Below are positions 10,095 to 17,706 of a DNA stretch of 37,554 nt, in pieces. The translations under genes were made by a program, and so were the position numbers. How positions within the stretch are numbered: the stretch's first letter is position 1; each line of letters starts with the position of its first letter. Source of the DNA: an uncultured Holophagaceae bacterium (GTDB lineage: Bacteria > Acidobacteriota > Holophagae > Holophagales > Holophagaceae). The DNA lies in NCBI GenBank assembly GCA_903927605.1, contig CAIYNT010000326.1, positions 1 through 37,554 of the forward strand, given 5' to 3'. The notes under the pieces are model-generated. The model was not told the DNA's origin, did not search any database, and saw only the letters and a list, made by a program, of their open reading frames with translations.

Positions 10095-11195
10095 ATGTGT
10101 CTGTTCGGCTTAGGCGCCCTTCTCTCGGACTGCTATCCGCAGCTGCTTCTGGCCCTAGGCCGACACCCGGACTACCTATGCGACAACGCGCAGGACAAGT
10201 GGGGAAAAGCATTTTTTGGGGGGAAATGTATCTCGCCGGCCGAGCTTGCAGATCTGCGCAGGGGACTTGTGGTGGTGATCACTGTAAGAAACTACGAGTC
10301 CATCTGCGCCCAACTGGCGGCCCTTGGTATTGAGAACGTTTTTCTCGCCTGCTATGACAGGGGCTACAACCTTATTCGTGCTATCAAGAGGCCACCTATC
10401 TCACCATGGAGCGTACCCGCCCAGGTTCCACCCGTAGTGCCCGTAACTAACCGCTGGACTCTCGTGACCGGGGCTTCCCGGGGAGTAGGGCGTCAGATAG
10501 CTTTGGAAATGGCAAAGCTAGGGTCGAATATCGTCGCCCACAGCAGATCCATTGACCATGTAGAGGAAGTTGTAAGGGGATGTACCGCCTTTGGCGTAAG
10601 TGCCATACCAATCTCTGCTGATCTGGGCGATATGCAAGAGTTGGAAACGATGCTTTCCCGATTAACAGCTATGGTGCCGCACATCGATATCGTCTACAAC
10701 AACGCGGGTATTGCCAACCATTCGCAGCTTGGATCAATAGAGCCACGGGAGTTTATGAAATGCCTGATGGTCAATACCGTGGCGCCGGTCCATATTTGCC
10801 AGAGGCTGATTCCTCCCATGGTGAAGCGCGGCTTCGGCCGCCTCATCAATGTTACAAGCAGCATAGAACGTCGACCCGAAGAGGTCGGTTATGCCTGCAG
10901 TAAGGCGGCTCTCAACAAGTTTGTGCACGATATGGCGCCCACTCTTAGCGGCAGCGGGGTTTCGATCTGCGCGGTGGATCCTGGCTGGGTCCGGACTGAC
11001 ATGACCAACTTCAGTGCACCTCATCCTCCTGAGAGCGTAATTCCAGGTGTGTTGCTGGGGGCCTTGTTGGATTGCGACGTCAACGGATGCTGGTTCAGCG
11101 CCCAGGACTATGCGGGCATGGGTCTCGAAGCTGCCATCCGCAAGGCGATCTTTCTTGGCCCCGGTTCGCTCGGGACCTATGGACAGGGAGTCTGA
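10095..11195 (+). CDS. Short-chain dehydrogenase with N-terminal Rossmann-like domain
   Basis: Two domains. Residues 1 to about 100 form a PglD-N-like Rossmann segment (CLFGLGALLSDCYPQL, CDN, VVVITV). Residues about 120-366 are a classical SDR with TGASRGVG, NNAG, a serine-bearing VTSS and YACSK, all catalytic residues present, so NAD(P)-dependent reduction or oxidation of a sugar hydroxyl/keto group is likely. The annotated ATG has no good ribosome binding site, and the frame reads plausibly as protein back to 9981 without an ATG, GTG or TTG. The true start may therefore be an ATT near 10041 or a frameshift from the preceding gene. The decayed SDR at 6.7-7.2 kb is its paralogue. Confidence 0.85.
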   Translation: MCLFGLGALLSDCYPQLLLALGRHPDYLCDNAQDKWGKAFFGGKCISPAELADLRRGLVVVITVRNYESICAQLAALGIENVFLACYDRGYNLIRAIKRPPISPWSVPAQVPPVVPVTNRWTLVTGASRGVGRQIALEMAKLGSNIVAHSRSIDHVEEVVRGCTAFGVSAIPISADLGDMQELETMLSRLTAMVPHIDIVYNNAGIANHSQLGSIEPREFMKCLMVNTVAPVHICQRLIPPMVKRGFGRLINVTSSIERRPEEVGYACSKAALNKFVHDMAPTLSGSGVSICAVDPGWVRTDMTNFSAPHPPESVIPGVLLGALLDCDVNGCWFSAQDYAGMGLEAAIRKAIFLGPGSLGTYGQGV

Positions 11196-12710
11196 ATGAA
11201 CTTCAACGGTGACGATATTGTCAAATCGTGCCGAAAGCTTGAAAGCGGTCTCCGGCTCGGTGTCGAAGGGATTCATGCCTGCCAGTTGGGACAGTTTTCC
11301 TCCCCTTTGTTCTGGGCATCCCTGGACGCTGATGAACTTGTGGGGTTAACCATTACAAAGGAAATGATCATTGAGAAAAGAAGGCATATCTTCGACATGC
11401 TCAACGATGATCACAGCGACACCCCCTGCAAGCATTGCAACATGGTGATTGAGAAACGGTTCAAAGACGTGGACTTCACACGACTTGGCCATATCGATCT
11501 GGCGCACACCACCATTTGCAATCTCCGTTGCAACTATTGCGGCTATACAGATCACACTGAGAGGACCGGCCAGAATATTTTCCTTAAATCGAAGTACGAT
11601 GCTCTGGCCATTTTGAGGCTGTTCTCTGCAGATGATGTCGAGTGGGATGCCGCCGTTGACTTCAACGGTGGTGAACCGTCTCTTCTGGCCGATTTCGAAG
11701 AGTTTATCGAGTACTTTGTTTCCAGACGGATCCGCATCTTCCTATACACCAATGCGGTCGAGTTTAGGCAGGCCATCTATGACGGCCTGGCCGACGGAAC
11801 AATTCGCTGGGTCTGTACTTCCCTGGATGTTGGTACTCCTTCTTCGTTTTTTCGAATCAAACAAAGGGACGTTTTTCCTCGGGTTCTCGAGAATCTAGCG
11901 AGATATGCAAGGGCTGGAAGCATGGGAGGCGGGAAGGTTGCTGTAAAATACATATTTACTGCTGACAACTGCGGTGATGACGACTTGTATGGATTCACCT
12001 ACGCCATGCTTGCTCTTCGGCCCCAAAGCGTTTGGCTGACGTTCGATTTCGAACCCTTGCACACACGCCAATTACCCGGTGACTCAGATGACTTCGGCGG
12101 CTATGACTACTCACGGCACATTGCGGCCTATGCAAAGATGTACCTTTTGCTGAAAATGCACGGCCTGGTGGCGGAACATTTTGCCCAAAGGCATCTAGCC
12201 GTGGTGAGTCGACAGGGAAAGGCCCTGCTGGAAAGGGCTGCAGACAAGATCAAGGAACGCGAGCGTGAGGCTGTTTGCACCAATCCCCAGCAGCTTGTTT
12301 TGGGGGACTTCCGGCAGGTAACGGCCGATACTAGGCCCACACCGTTTGCAAGCTTCTACCAGGCCCCCCTGCTTCTGCGGCGATCGGGAGGAAGGCCCGA
12401 GGCATGGAGGCTCCAGACCAGTCGGGTGGTGATTGCCCCGGCTTGTGCGGCATCGATGGCCCTTCTCCGTGACAGTGAGATACGAAGCGGCAATATCGTC
12501 GGGTTTCTGGACCGTGACCAAGTCCTGCACGGAAAGCTTATTGAAGGCATTCCCATCTTCCCTTATGAAGCACTCCAGGAATTGCGCCCTGACGTGGTTC
12601 TTGTCACCGCGCCAGAAATTCATTTGAACAGCATCCTATGTACTGTTTCTGCATTTGCCGGGGAGGATGTTTGCGTGGCGGTTCTTGACAATGCAGGAGA
12701 GAATCCATGA
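11196..12710 (+). CDS. Radical SAM protein with C-terminal Rossmann-like domain
   Basis: A 504-residue protein. A CKHC pair lies near residue 80, the radical SAM motif is C108, C112, C115 (CNLRCNYC), and FNGGEPSLL supplies the GGEP motif. From about residue 400 a different domain begins: a VVIAPACAAS strand, a GFLDRD strand end, and DVVLVTAP. This resembles the N-terminal sugar-nucleotide-binding domain of PglD-type proteins, placed here at the C-terminus. The ATG directly follows the TGA of the SDR gene, with GGGAG upstream, and the stop overlaps the next gene as ATGA. Substrate unknown; the context suggests modification of an activated or polymer-linked sugar. Confidence 0.88.
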   Translation: MNFNGDDIVKSCRKLESGLRLGVEGIHACQLGQFSSPLFWASLDADELVGLTITKEMIIEKRRHIFDMLNDDHSDTPCKHCNMVIEKRFKDVDFTRLGHIDLAHTTICNLRCNYCGYTDHTERTGQNIFLKSKYDALAILRLFSADDVEWDAAVDFNGGEPSLLADFEEFIEYFVSRRIRIFLYTNAVEFRQAIYDGLADGTIRWVCTSLDVGTPSSFFRIKQRDVFPRVLENLARYARAGSMGGGKVAVKYIFTADNCGDDDLYGFTYAMLALRPQSVWLTFDFEPLHTRQLPGDSDDFGGYDYSRHIAAYAKMYLLLKMHGLVAEHFAQRHLAVVSRQGKALLERAADKIKEREREAVCTNPQQLVLGDFRQVTADTRPTPFASFYQAPLLLRRSGGRPEAWRLQTSRVVIAPACAASMALLRDSEIRSGNIVGFLDRDQVLHGKLIEGIPIFPYEALQELRPDVVLVTAPEIHLNSILCTVSAFAGEDVCVAVLDNAGENP

Positions 12711-13996
12711 TCGATATTTTTGCCACGATCGAAGAACTGGTCGATTTGGCACCCTGTAGATTGACCTTTTTGGATTTGGTTTTTGGCGTCTTATCTAGCC
12801 ATGTGGGAGAGGGCAGGCCAATCGTCCTGTTTGGAGCAGGAGGTTTTGGGAAAGAATTGCTGAACATGCTCAACATGAACAACGTCTTCCCTGTTTGTTT
12901 TTGCGATAACCAACCGTCCCTGGTGGGAAGCACTTTCAGTAAACTCCCTGTCATCACATTTGAGGAGCTAAAAAGGGCCCACCGTGAAAGCCTTATTGTG
13001 ATCAGCACCAATAAATTCATGGAGGCAGTTGCAGAGCAGTTGCTACAGAGTGGTTTTAATCCCGATCTAGTTATGTGCAAAGAGCGGAGCGTCAATACCA
13101 AGCTCCTTTTCACCTGTTTCATGCAAGACACAGAGATTTTGCTTAGATCCTATGATGTTCTATGTCATCCAAAAACCGTTCGTGAGGCACTTAGCACGCG
13201 CCGGCATGAAATTGCTGAAGCTTATGAGATGCTCGCGGACCAGAAATCGAAGGATCTTTTTGCGGCCAAGCTTGCTTTCATTATCTCTGATGGTAACTTG
13301 GAGCTATTCAAAAAATTCCTATTCTCCTTCAGTGAGCCCTATCTAGAATTTGGGTTTGACAACTATGATGGGATAAGTGAGGACCACTACTATTTTAATA
13401 ACGATGTCTTGAACCTGCTCCCCGGGGAAACCTATGTCGATGTAGGCGCCTTTGATGGTGATACGGTAGGAACATTTGTCCAGGCCTGTTCAAAGCAGGA
13501 CCTACAGTATCGCCACATCTACGCCCTGGAACCCGACCCGCATTGCTACGAGACCTTGGTGAAGAAGACCGCTGGGCACGAAAGGATTTCCTGCCATCAA
13601 ATGGGGGTGTGGTCGCATTCTGAGGTACTCTGTTTTACGGCCTCTGGCTCTGCATTGCACAATCAGGCAGGGTCGATAAATAAGGCCGGAGACATTGAGA
13701 TCAAGGTCGTGAGCCTCGATGATTTTTTTCAAGCGGAAGAGGTCACCTTCATCAAGATGGATGTTGGCGGCAATGTCATCCCGGAAGCAATCAAGGGCGC
13801 GGCAAGGACTATCGCCAGATTCCGGCCAAAACTTGCCATCGGGGCATATCAAGCACCCTGGTCCATCTTCGAGATACCGTTGTTAGTCAAAAGTATCTGT
13901 CCCGAATATAAAGTATATTTGCGACACAACACCAAGCATCTTTGTGACACCGATATGTATGCTGTGATCGAGGGCGTCCTTCCGAAGGAGTCGTGA
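12707..13996 (+). CDS. FkbM-family methyltransferase with N-terminal Rossmann-like domain
   Basis: A 429-residue protein. The N-terminal part (about 38-130) has IVLFGAGGFGKELLNML and a FCDN strand, a PglD-N-like module. The C-terminal part (about 240-429) is FkbM-type: VDVGAFDGDT near 245 for SAM binding and LEPDP further on. The usual IKMDIEGAE motif reads IKMDVGGNV (about 349-357), losing the conserved glutamates, so activity is uncertain. FkbM proteins O-methylate sugars or natural products. The start overlaps the previous gene as ATGA, and the next gene starts immediately after its stop. Confidence 0.85.
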   Translation: MIDIFATIEELVDLAPCRLTFLDLVFGVLSSHVGEGRPIVLFGAGGFGKELLNMLNMNNVFPVCFCDNQPSLVGSTFSKLPVITFEELKRAHRESLIVISTNKFMEAVAEQLLQSGFNPDLVMCKERSVNTKLLFTCFMQDTEILLRSYDVLCHPKTVREALSTRRHEIAEAYEMLADQKSKDLFAAKLAFIISDGNLELFKKFLFSFSEPYLEFGFDNYDGISEDHYYFNNDVLNLLPGETYVDVGAFDGDTVGTFVQACSKQDLQYRHIYALEPDPHCYETLVKKTAGHERISCHQMGVWSHSEVLCFTASGSALHNQAGSINKAGDIEIKVVSLDDFFQAEEVTFIKMDVGGNVIPEAIKGAARTIARFRPKLAIGAYQAPWSIFEIPLLVKSICPEYKVYLRHNTKHLCDTDMYAVIEGVLPKES

Positions 13997-15172
13997 ATGG
14001 ACCGTTACAGGGAGGGTTTGATCCAGCTCTTCAATCAGACCGGATTTCCTGAGGACAGCTTCTACATTCGAAAGGCTTTCGCCGGGCGAAAGATCATAGT
14101 CTACGGGGCCGGTGAATGTTGTCACTGGCCCTTCATGGAAATTGTGGTCGGCATCTATGGATTCCTCCCGGCGCTTGTCCTCGATCGGGCATTCAAGAAG
14201 GGAGACAGGTATATGGGAATACCCGCCGCGTCCCCCTTCGACTACGAACCCAACGAAGATGAGCAGCGAAATGCTGTTGTTGTCATTTGTGTTGGCCGAG
14301 TGGATTGTCACGAGGAGATCATTACCCTCCTTAAAGGACTGGGCTTTCAAAACATCATCCGCCTTCATGATGTCTATGAGATTCACAACCCGTTTAATCA
14401 ACCCCCGGAACTTGAAAGAAGCGGTTTTGATTTCTATTTGAACCGAAAAAATCGCATTGTGAGCTGCATGGATCTTTTTTCTGATGAACAGAGCCGTGAG
14501 ATTTACTTTCAGGTCATCTTCACTCATATGACGCGCAAAGGGGCCCCCCTTCCGGCGAGTCCAGGGAGGGAGCAGTATTTCCCTAAGGATTTGCCGTTAC
14601 GTCGTGGTTATTCGAAGTTCATATGTTGTGGGGCTGATACGGGGAGCATAATCAGGTTGCTCAACGAACTGAACGGCCAGGTAATGTCAGTGGCCTGCAT
14701 TGAACCCGACCCGTGGCTTTTCGCCGAGCTGGCAAAATACCTTTCGCAACATGGTGCAGCGGTGGCGGAGAATATCGTGGCCTTCCCCTGTGCCGCCTAC
14801 TCCAGGAATGCCATGATGCCCTTCACTAGCGCCAATCACGACGGAGACCGGGAGATTCCCACTGGGTTTGGATCAAGGATTCTGGAAGGCGGAGAGGCCT
14901 TTATTCAAACCATAACTCTTGACGACACGCTGCCAGGATTCAACCCAACCTTTATCTGTATGGATGCCGAAGGGGCAGAACTTGAAGCATTGAAAGGAGC
15001 CAAGGGCATCCTGTTAAAAAACAGTCCAGACCTTGCGATTTGCGTCTATCACTCCCCCGAGCACCTATGGGAAATTCCGCTCTATTTGAATAGTCTCGGT
15101 GTCGGCTATCAATTTTATCTTAGAAATTACACCTCCTTAATCAGCGAAACGGTTCTCTATGCCGCGACCTGA
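13997..15172 (+). CDS. FkbM-family methyltransferase with N-terminal Rossmann-like domain
   Basis: A 391-residue relative of the preceding gene. The N-terminal module begins IIVYGAGECC (about 33-42) with VLDRA and VVVICVG strands. The methyltransferase part has FICCGADTGS in place of the usual VDVGA-DG motif, CIEPDPWLF, and an intact CMDAEGAELEALKGA motif near residue 321. So one FkbM gene keeps the first motif and the other keeps the second, which may mean that the pair complement each other or that both are drifting. AAGGAG lies just upstream of the ATG, and the gene abuts the previous stop. O-methylation of a glycan is the likely role. Confidence 0.83.
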   Translation: MDRYREGLIQLFNQTGFPEDSFYIRKAFAGRKIIVYGAGECCHWPFMEIVVGIYGFLPALVLDRAFKKGDRYMGIPAASPFDYEPNEDEQRNAVVVICVGRVDCHEEIITLLKGLGFQNIIRLHDVYEIHNPFNQPPELERSGFDFYLNRKNRIVSCMDLFSDEQSREIYFQVIFTHMTRKGAPLPASPGREQYFPKDLPLRRGYSKFICCGADTGSIIRLLNELNGQVMSVACIEPDPWLFAELAKYLSQHGAAVAENIVAFPCAAYSRNAMMPFTSANHDGDREIPTGFGSRILEGGEAFIQTITLDDTLPGFNPTFICMDAEGAELEALKGAKGILLKNSPDLAICVYHSPEHLWEIPLYLNSLGVGYQFYLRNYTSLISETVLYAAT

Positions 15173-15176
15173 CTAC

Positions 15177-15296
15177 ATGGAGTATTGCAAGGGGCTTTCC
15201 CGCCCTTCGGAATCGGCCTCGCCGGAACTCCTTTACTACTGGTTGAAACGCAAATGCCTTGATTACAGCTTGTACTTTAGGAACCACACGATCTAA
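15177..15296 (+). pseudogene. Possible C-terminal remnant of an FkbM-like gene
   Basis: A 39-residue frame from an ATG at 15177 to TAA at 15294-15296 ends in LKRKCLDYSLYFRNHTI, which resembles the tail of the preceding FkbM protein (LNSLGVGYQFYLRNYTS). It lacks any catalytic part. It may be the leftover end of a third FkbM copy, marking the right edge of the AT-richer block. The match is short, so this is tentative. Confidence 0.35.
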
Positions 15297-15338
15297 ACTG
15301 CAAAGGCCGTCCCTTACGCCAAAACTTAGGCGGTCGTC

Positions 15339-15887
15339 ATGCCCGGTCCTAGAATTACAATCTCCGGCCATCTTCAGGCCATCGAATCGACCATCAATGA
15401 CCCACAGGAGGGTCTTCCCGAGGTTGTTTTTCTCTTCGTCACCCGCCACACCCCCATGATCAACGTGGATCTGCTGATCCGCGATGCGGAGGGCCGGGTG
15501 CTGCTCACCTGGCGGGATGACGGCTACGAGCATTCTCCGGGCTGGCACATCCCTGGCGGCATCATCCGCTACAAGGAGAGCCGCGCCGAGCGGGTCCAGA
15601 CCGTGGCCCGGAAGGAGCTGGGCACCTCCGTGCGCTTCCGGGAGGAACCCTTGGCCATCCGGGAGGTGATCCACCCCACCCGAAGGGACCGGGGCCACTT
15701 CATCTCCCTGCTCTACCTGTGCGAGTTGGCGGGGCCCCTGGACGACACTCTGCGCTTCCAGGGTGGCAACCCCCTGGCCGGCCAGTGGGCCTGGCACGAG
15801 GAGGCCCCGCCGGACCTGATTCCCGTCCACGACATGTACCGCGCCTTCCTGCCCAAGAAACTGCCCGTCGTGGGACCCCAAGGCTGA
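15339..15887 (+). CDS. Nudix hydrolase, GDP-mannose mannosyl hydrolase type
   Basis: A 182-residue Nudix-fold protein. The HSPGWHIPGGIIRYKES segment followed by ARKELG is the modified Nudix box of GDP-mannose mannosyl hydrolases, which lack the standard REUXEE and cleave the sugar from the nucleotide rather than the diphosphate. Such enzymes accompany capsule and O-antigen clusters and may adjust nucleotide-sugar pools. The start is uncertain: the ATG at 15339 has no clear ribosome binding site, and an internal ATG before INVDLLIRD would give a protein nearer the usual size of about 150-160. It is convergent with the ThDP gene, 27 bases apart. Confidence 0.8.
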   Translation: MPGPRITISGHLQAIESTINDPQEGLPEVVFLFVTRHTPMINVDLLIRDAEGRVLLTWRDDGYEHSPGWHIPGGIIRYKESRAERVQTVARKELGTSVRFREEPLAIREVIHPTRRDRGHFISLLYLCELAGPLDDTLRFQGGNPLAGQWAWHEEAPPDLIPVHDMYRAFLPKKLPVVGPQG

Positions 15888-15914
15888 GGACAGCTCCGGG
15901 ACCGTGGGAGCGGG

Positions 15915-17702
15915 TCAGGGCTCTGCGGGCGGAATAGAGAGGTTGGCCAGGAGTTCCTCCCGGTCCAGCAGGGGAAACAGGTCCTCCATGGGGCGGGTGG
16001 CCATGCTGCCGTCGGGCCGCTGGTAGGACACGGCCCGGGGCAGGGTCGGCTGGTCGGGGTTGAGACGGACCGCGCAGACGAGGGGCCCCGGGGCACTGAG
16101 CAGGGCTGGCAGCTTGTGTTCCAGGTCCCGGTGGTCCATTAGGGTGGCGGTGGCGATGCCATAGGCCCCGGCCAGGGTGGTGATATCGGGCAGGGTGAGC
16201 CCCGAGGCGGGGCCGCTGGCTACGTAGCGCCCCTGGAAGTAGCCTCGCTGGCTGTTGCGGATGGAGCCGTAGCCCTGGTTGTCCAGGACGAAGATCTTGA
16301 TGGGCAGGTTCAGGCGGCGGATGACCTCCAGCTCCTGGGCGTTCATCTGGAAGCCGCCGTCGCCGTCGATGCAGATGGTGCGCCGCCCGCCCGAGGCCAC
16401 GCAGGCGCCCAGGGCGGCGGGGGGACCGAAGCCCATGGCCCCGAGTCCCTGGCTGTTGAGCATGCGGAGACCCTTCCGCACGGGCCAGGCCTGGCAGGTG
16501 ATCTCGCTGCACTGGCCCGACGACCCGGGCACCAGCAGGTCCCCCTCTCCCACAAGGCCCGCCAGGGCCTCGACCAGGCTGTAGGCGTTCACGTGGCCCT
16601 CTTCCAGCCGGTACTCGGGCCGAAGGACCGGGTACCGGGCCTTCCAGGCCTGGGTGCGTCGGAGCCAGGCGCCCGTGTCCGGCAGCTTGTGCCGGGGGAG
16701 GCCGCGCAGCAGGGCCTGGAGCAGGTCCCCGGCATCGGCCACCAGGCTCAGGTCGAGGTCCATGCGGAGCTTGCCGAGTTCGGCCGGATCCACGTCCACC
16801 ACGAACTTCCGGGCCCCCCGGGCGAACAGCTCCGGCATGTAGGCGATCTGGCCGAGGTCCAGCCGGGCCCCCAGCACCAGCAGCCAGTCCGCGTTCTGCT
16901 GGGTGAAGTTCGCCCCCCGCTGCCCGGCGGCCCCGGGCCTTCCGGCAAAGAGGGGGTGGTCCTCGGGCAGGAAGTCGGCCGCCTTCCAGGTGGTCAGGAC
17001 CGGCACTTTCAGCCGCTCGGCCAGTTCCAGGGCATGGCCTACGGCCCCGGCCTGGCGGACCCCGTTACCCAGCAGAATGGCCGGGCGCTGGGCCGTTTCC
17101 AGGACCCGCAGGATCTGGGTGGCCGCCCCGTCCAGGGCGGGCGTGGGCGCAGGCTCCGGGACCCAGGCCGCCTGGTCGTCTGGAGTAATCTCGGCAGCCT
17201 GCACGTCCATGGGCAGGTCGATCCAGACGGGCCCTGGGCGGCCGCTGCGGGCGAGGTGGATGGCGCGATCCAGGTGGAACCTGATCGTGTCGGGGTCTTC
17301 CACCGTCACGGCATATTTCGTGATGGATTTCACCAGGGAGACGATGTCGATTTCCTGGAAGCCGAGCTGCCGCACCCCCGAGTCCCGCTTCAGATCGGCC
17401 TTCTTGACCTGGCCCGAGACAAAGATGCACGGGGTCGAATCCATCCAGGCGGCGGCCAACCCGGTGATGGCATTGGTGCCGCCGGGGCCGGTGGTCACAA
17501 GGCCCGCGCCGAACCCCCGCACCTGCGCGTAGGCATCCACCGCGATGGCCGTGCCCTGCTCGTGGAGGTTGCAGATGAACTTCAGCCTTGGGTGGCGTCC
17601 CAGGGCATCCACCAGGTACATGCATCCGCCCCCGGGGAGCATGAAGACGTCCTCCACGCCTTCAGCGGCGATCCGGTCCCAGACATAGTCGGCGAGCCTC
17701 AT
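15915..17702 (-). CDS. ThDP-dependent acetolactate synthase-like enzyme, candidate YerE-type sugar branching enzyme
   Basis: A 595-residue ThDP enzyme with the usual three domains: PYR with the catalytic glutamate E48 (CNLHEQG), a central domain, and the PP domain with GDG at 447-449 and the downstream LDNQGYGS. It belongs to the family of acetolactate synthase-like proteins found in polysaccharide loci, whose characterised member YerE transfers a two-carbon unit from pyruvate onto CDP-4-keto-3,6-dideoxyglucose. RfbF/G/H in this window would make that acceptor, so a YerE-like role is attractive but unproven. The start is the ATG encoding MRLADYVW, four bases after the neuB-like gene ends; the longer open frame overlaps that gene. 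A different 2-ketoacid reaction is possible. Confidence 0.82.
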   Translation of the reverse strand: MRLADYVWDRIAAEGVEDVFMLPGGGCMYLVDALGRHPRLKFICNLHEQGTAIAVDAYAQVRGFGAGLVTTGPGGTNAITGLAAAWMDSTPCIFVSGQVKKADLKRDSGVRQLGFQEIDIVSLVKSITKYAVTVEDPDTIRFHLDRAIHLARSGRPGPVWIDLPMDVQAAEITPDDQAAWVPEPAPTPALDGAATQILRVLETAQRPAILLGNGVRQAGAVGHALELAERLKVPVLTTWKAADFLPEDHPLFAGRPGAAGQRGANFTQQNADWLLVLGARLDLGQIAYMPELFARGARKFVVDVDPAELGKLRMDLDLSLVADAGDLLQALLRGLPRHKLPDTGAWLRRTQAWKARYPVLRPEYRLEEGHVNAYSLVEALAGLVGEGDLLVPGSSGQCSEITCQAWPVRKGLRMLNSQGLGAMGFGPPAALGACVASGGRRTICIDGDGGFQMNAQELEVIRRLNLPIKIFVLDNQGYGSIRNSQRGYFQGRYVASGPASGLTLPDITTLAGAYGIATATLMDHRDLEHKLPALLSAPGPLVCAVRLNPDQPTLPRAVSYQRPDGSMATRPMEDLFPLLDREELLANLSIPPAEP

Positions 17703-17706
17703 GCGG

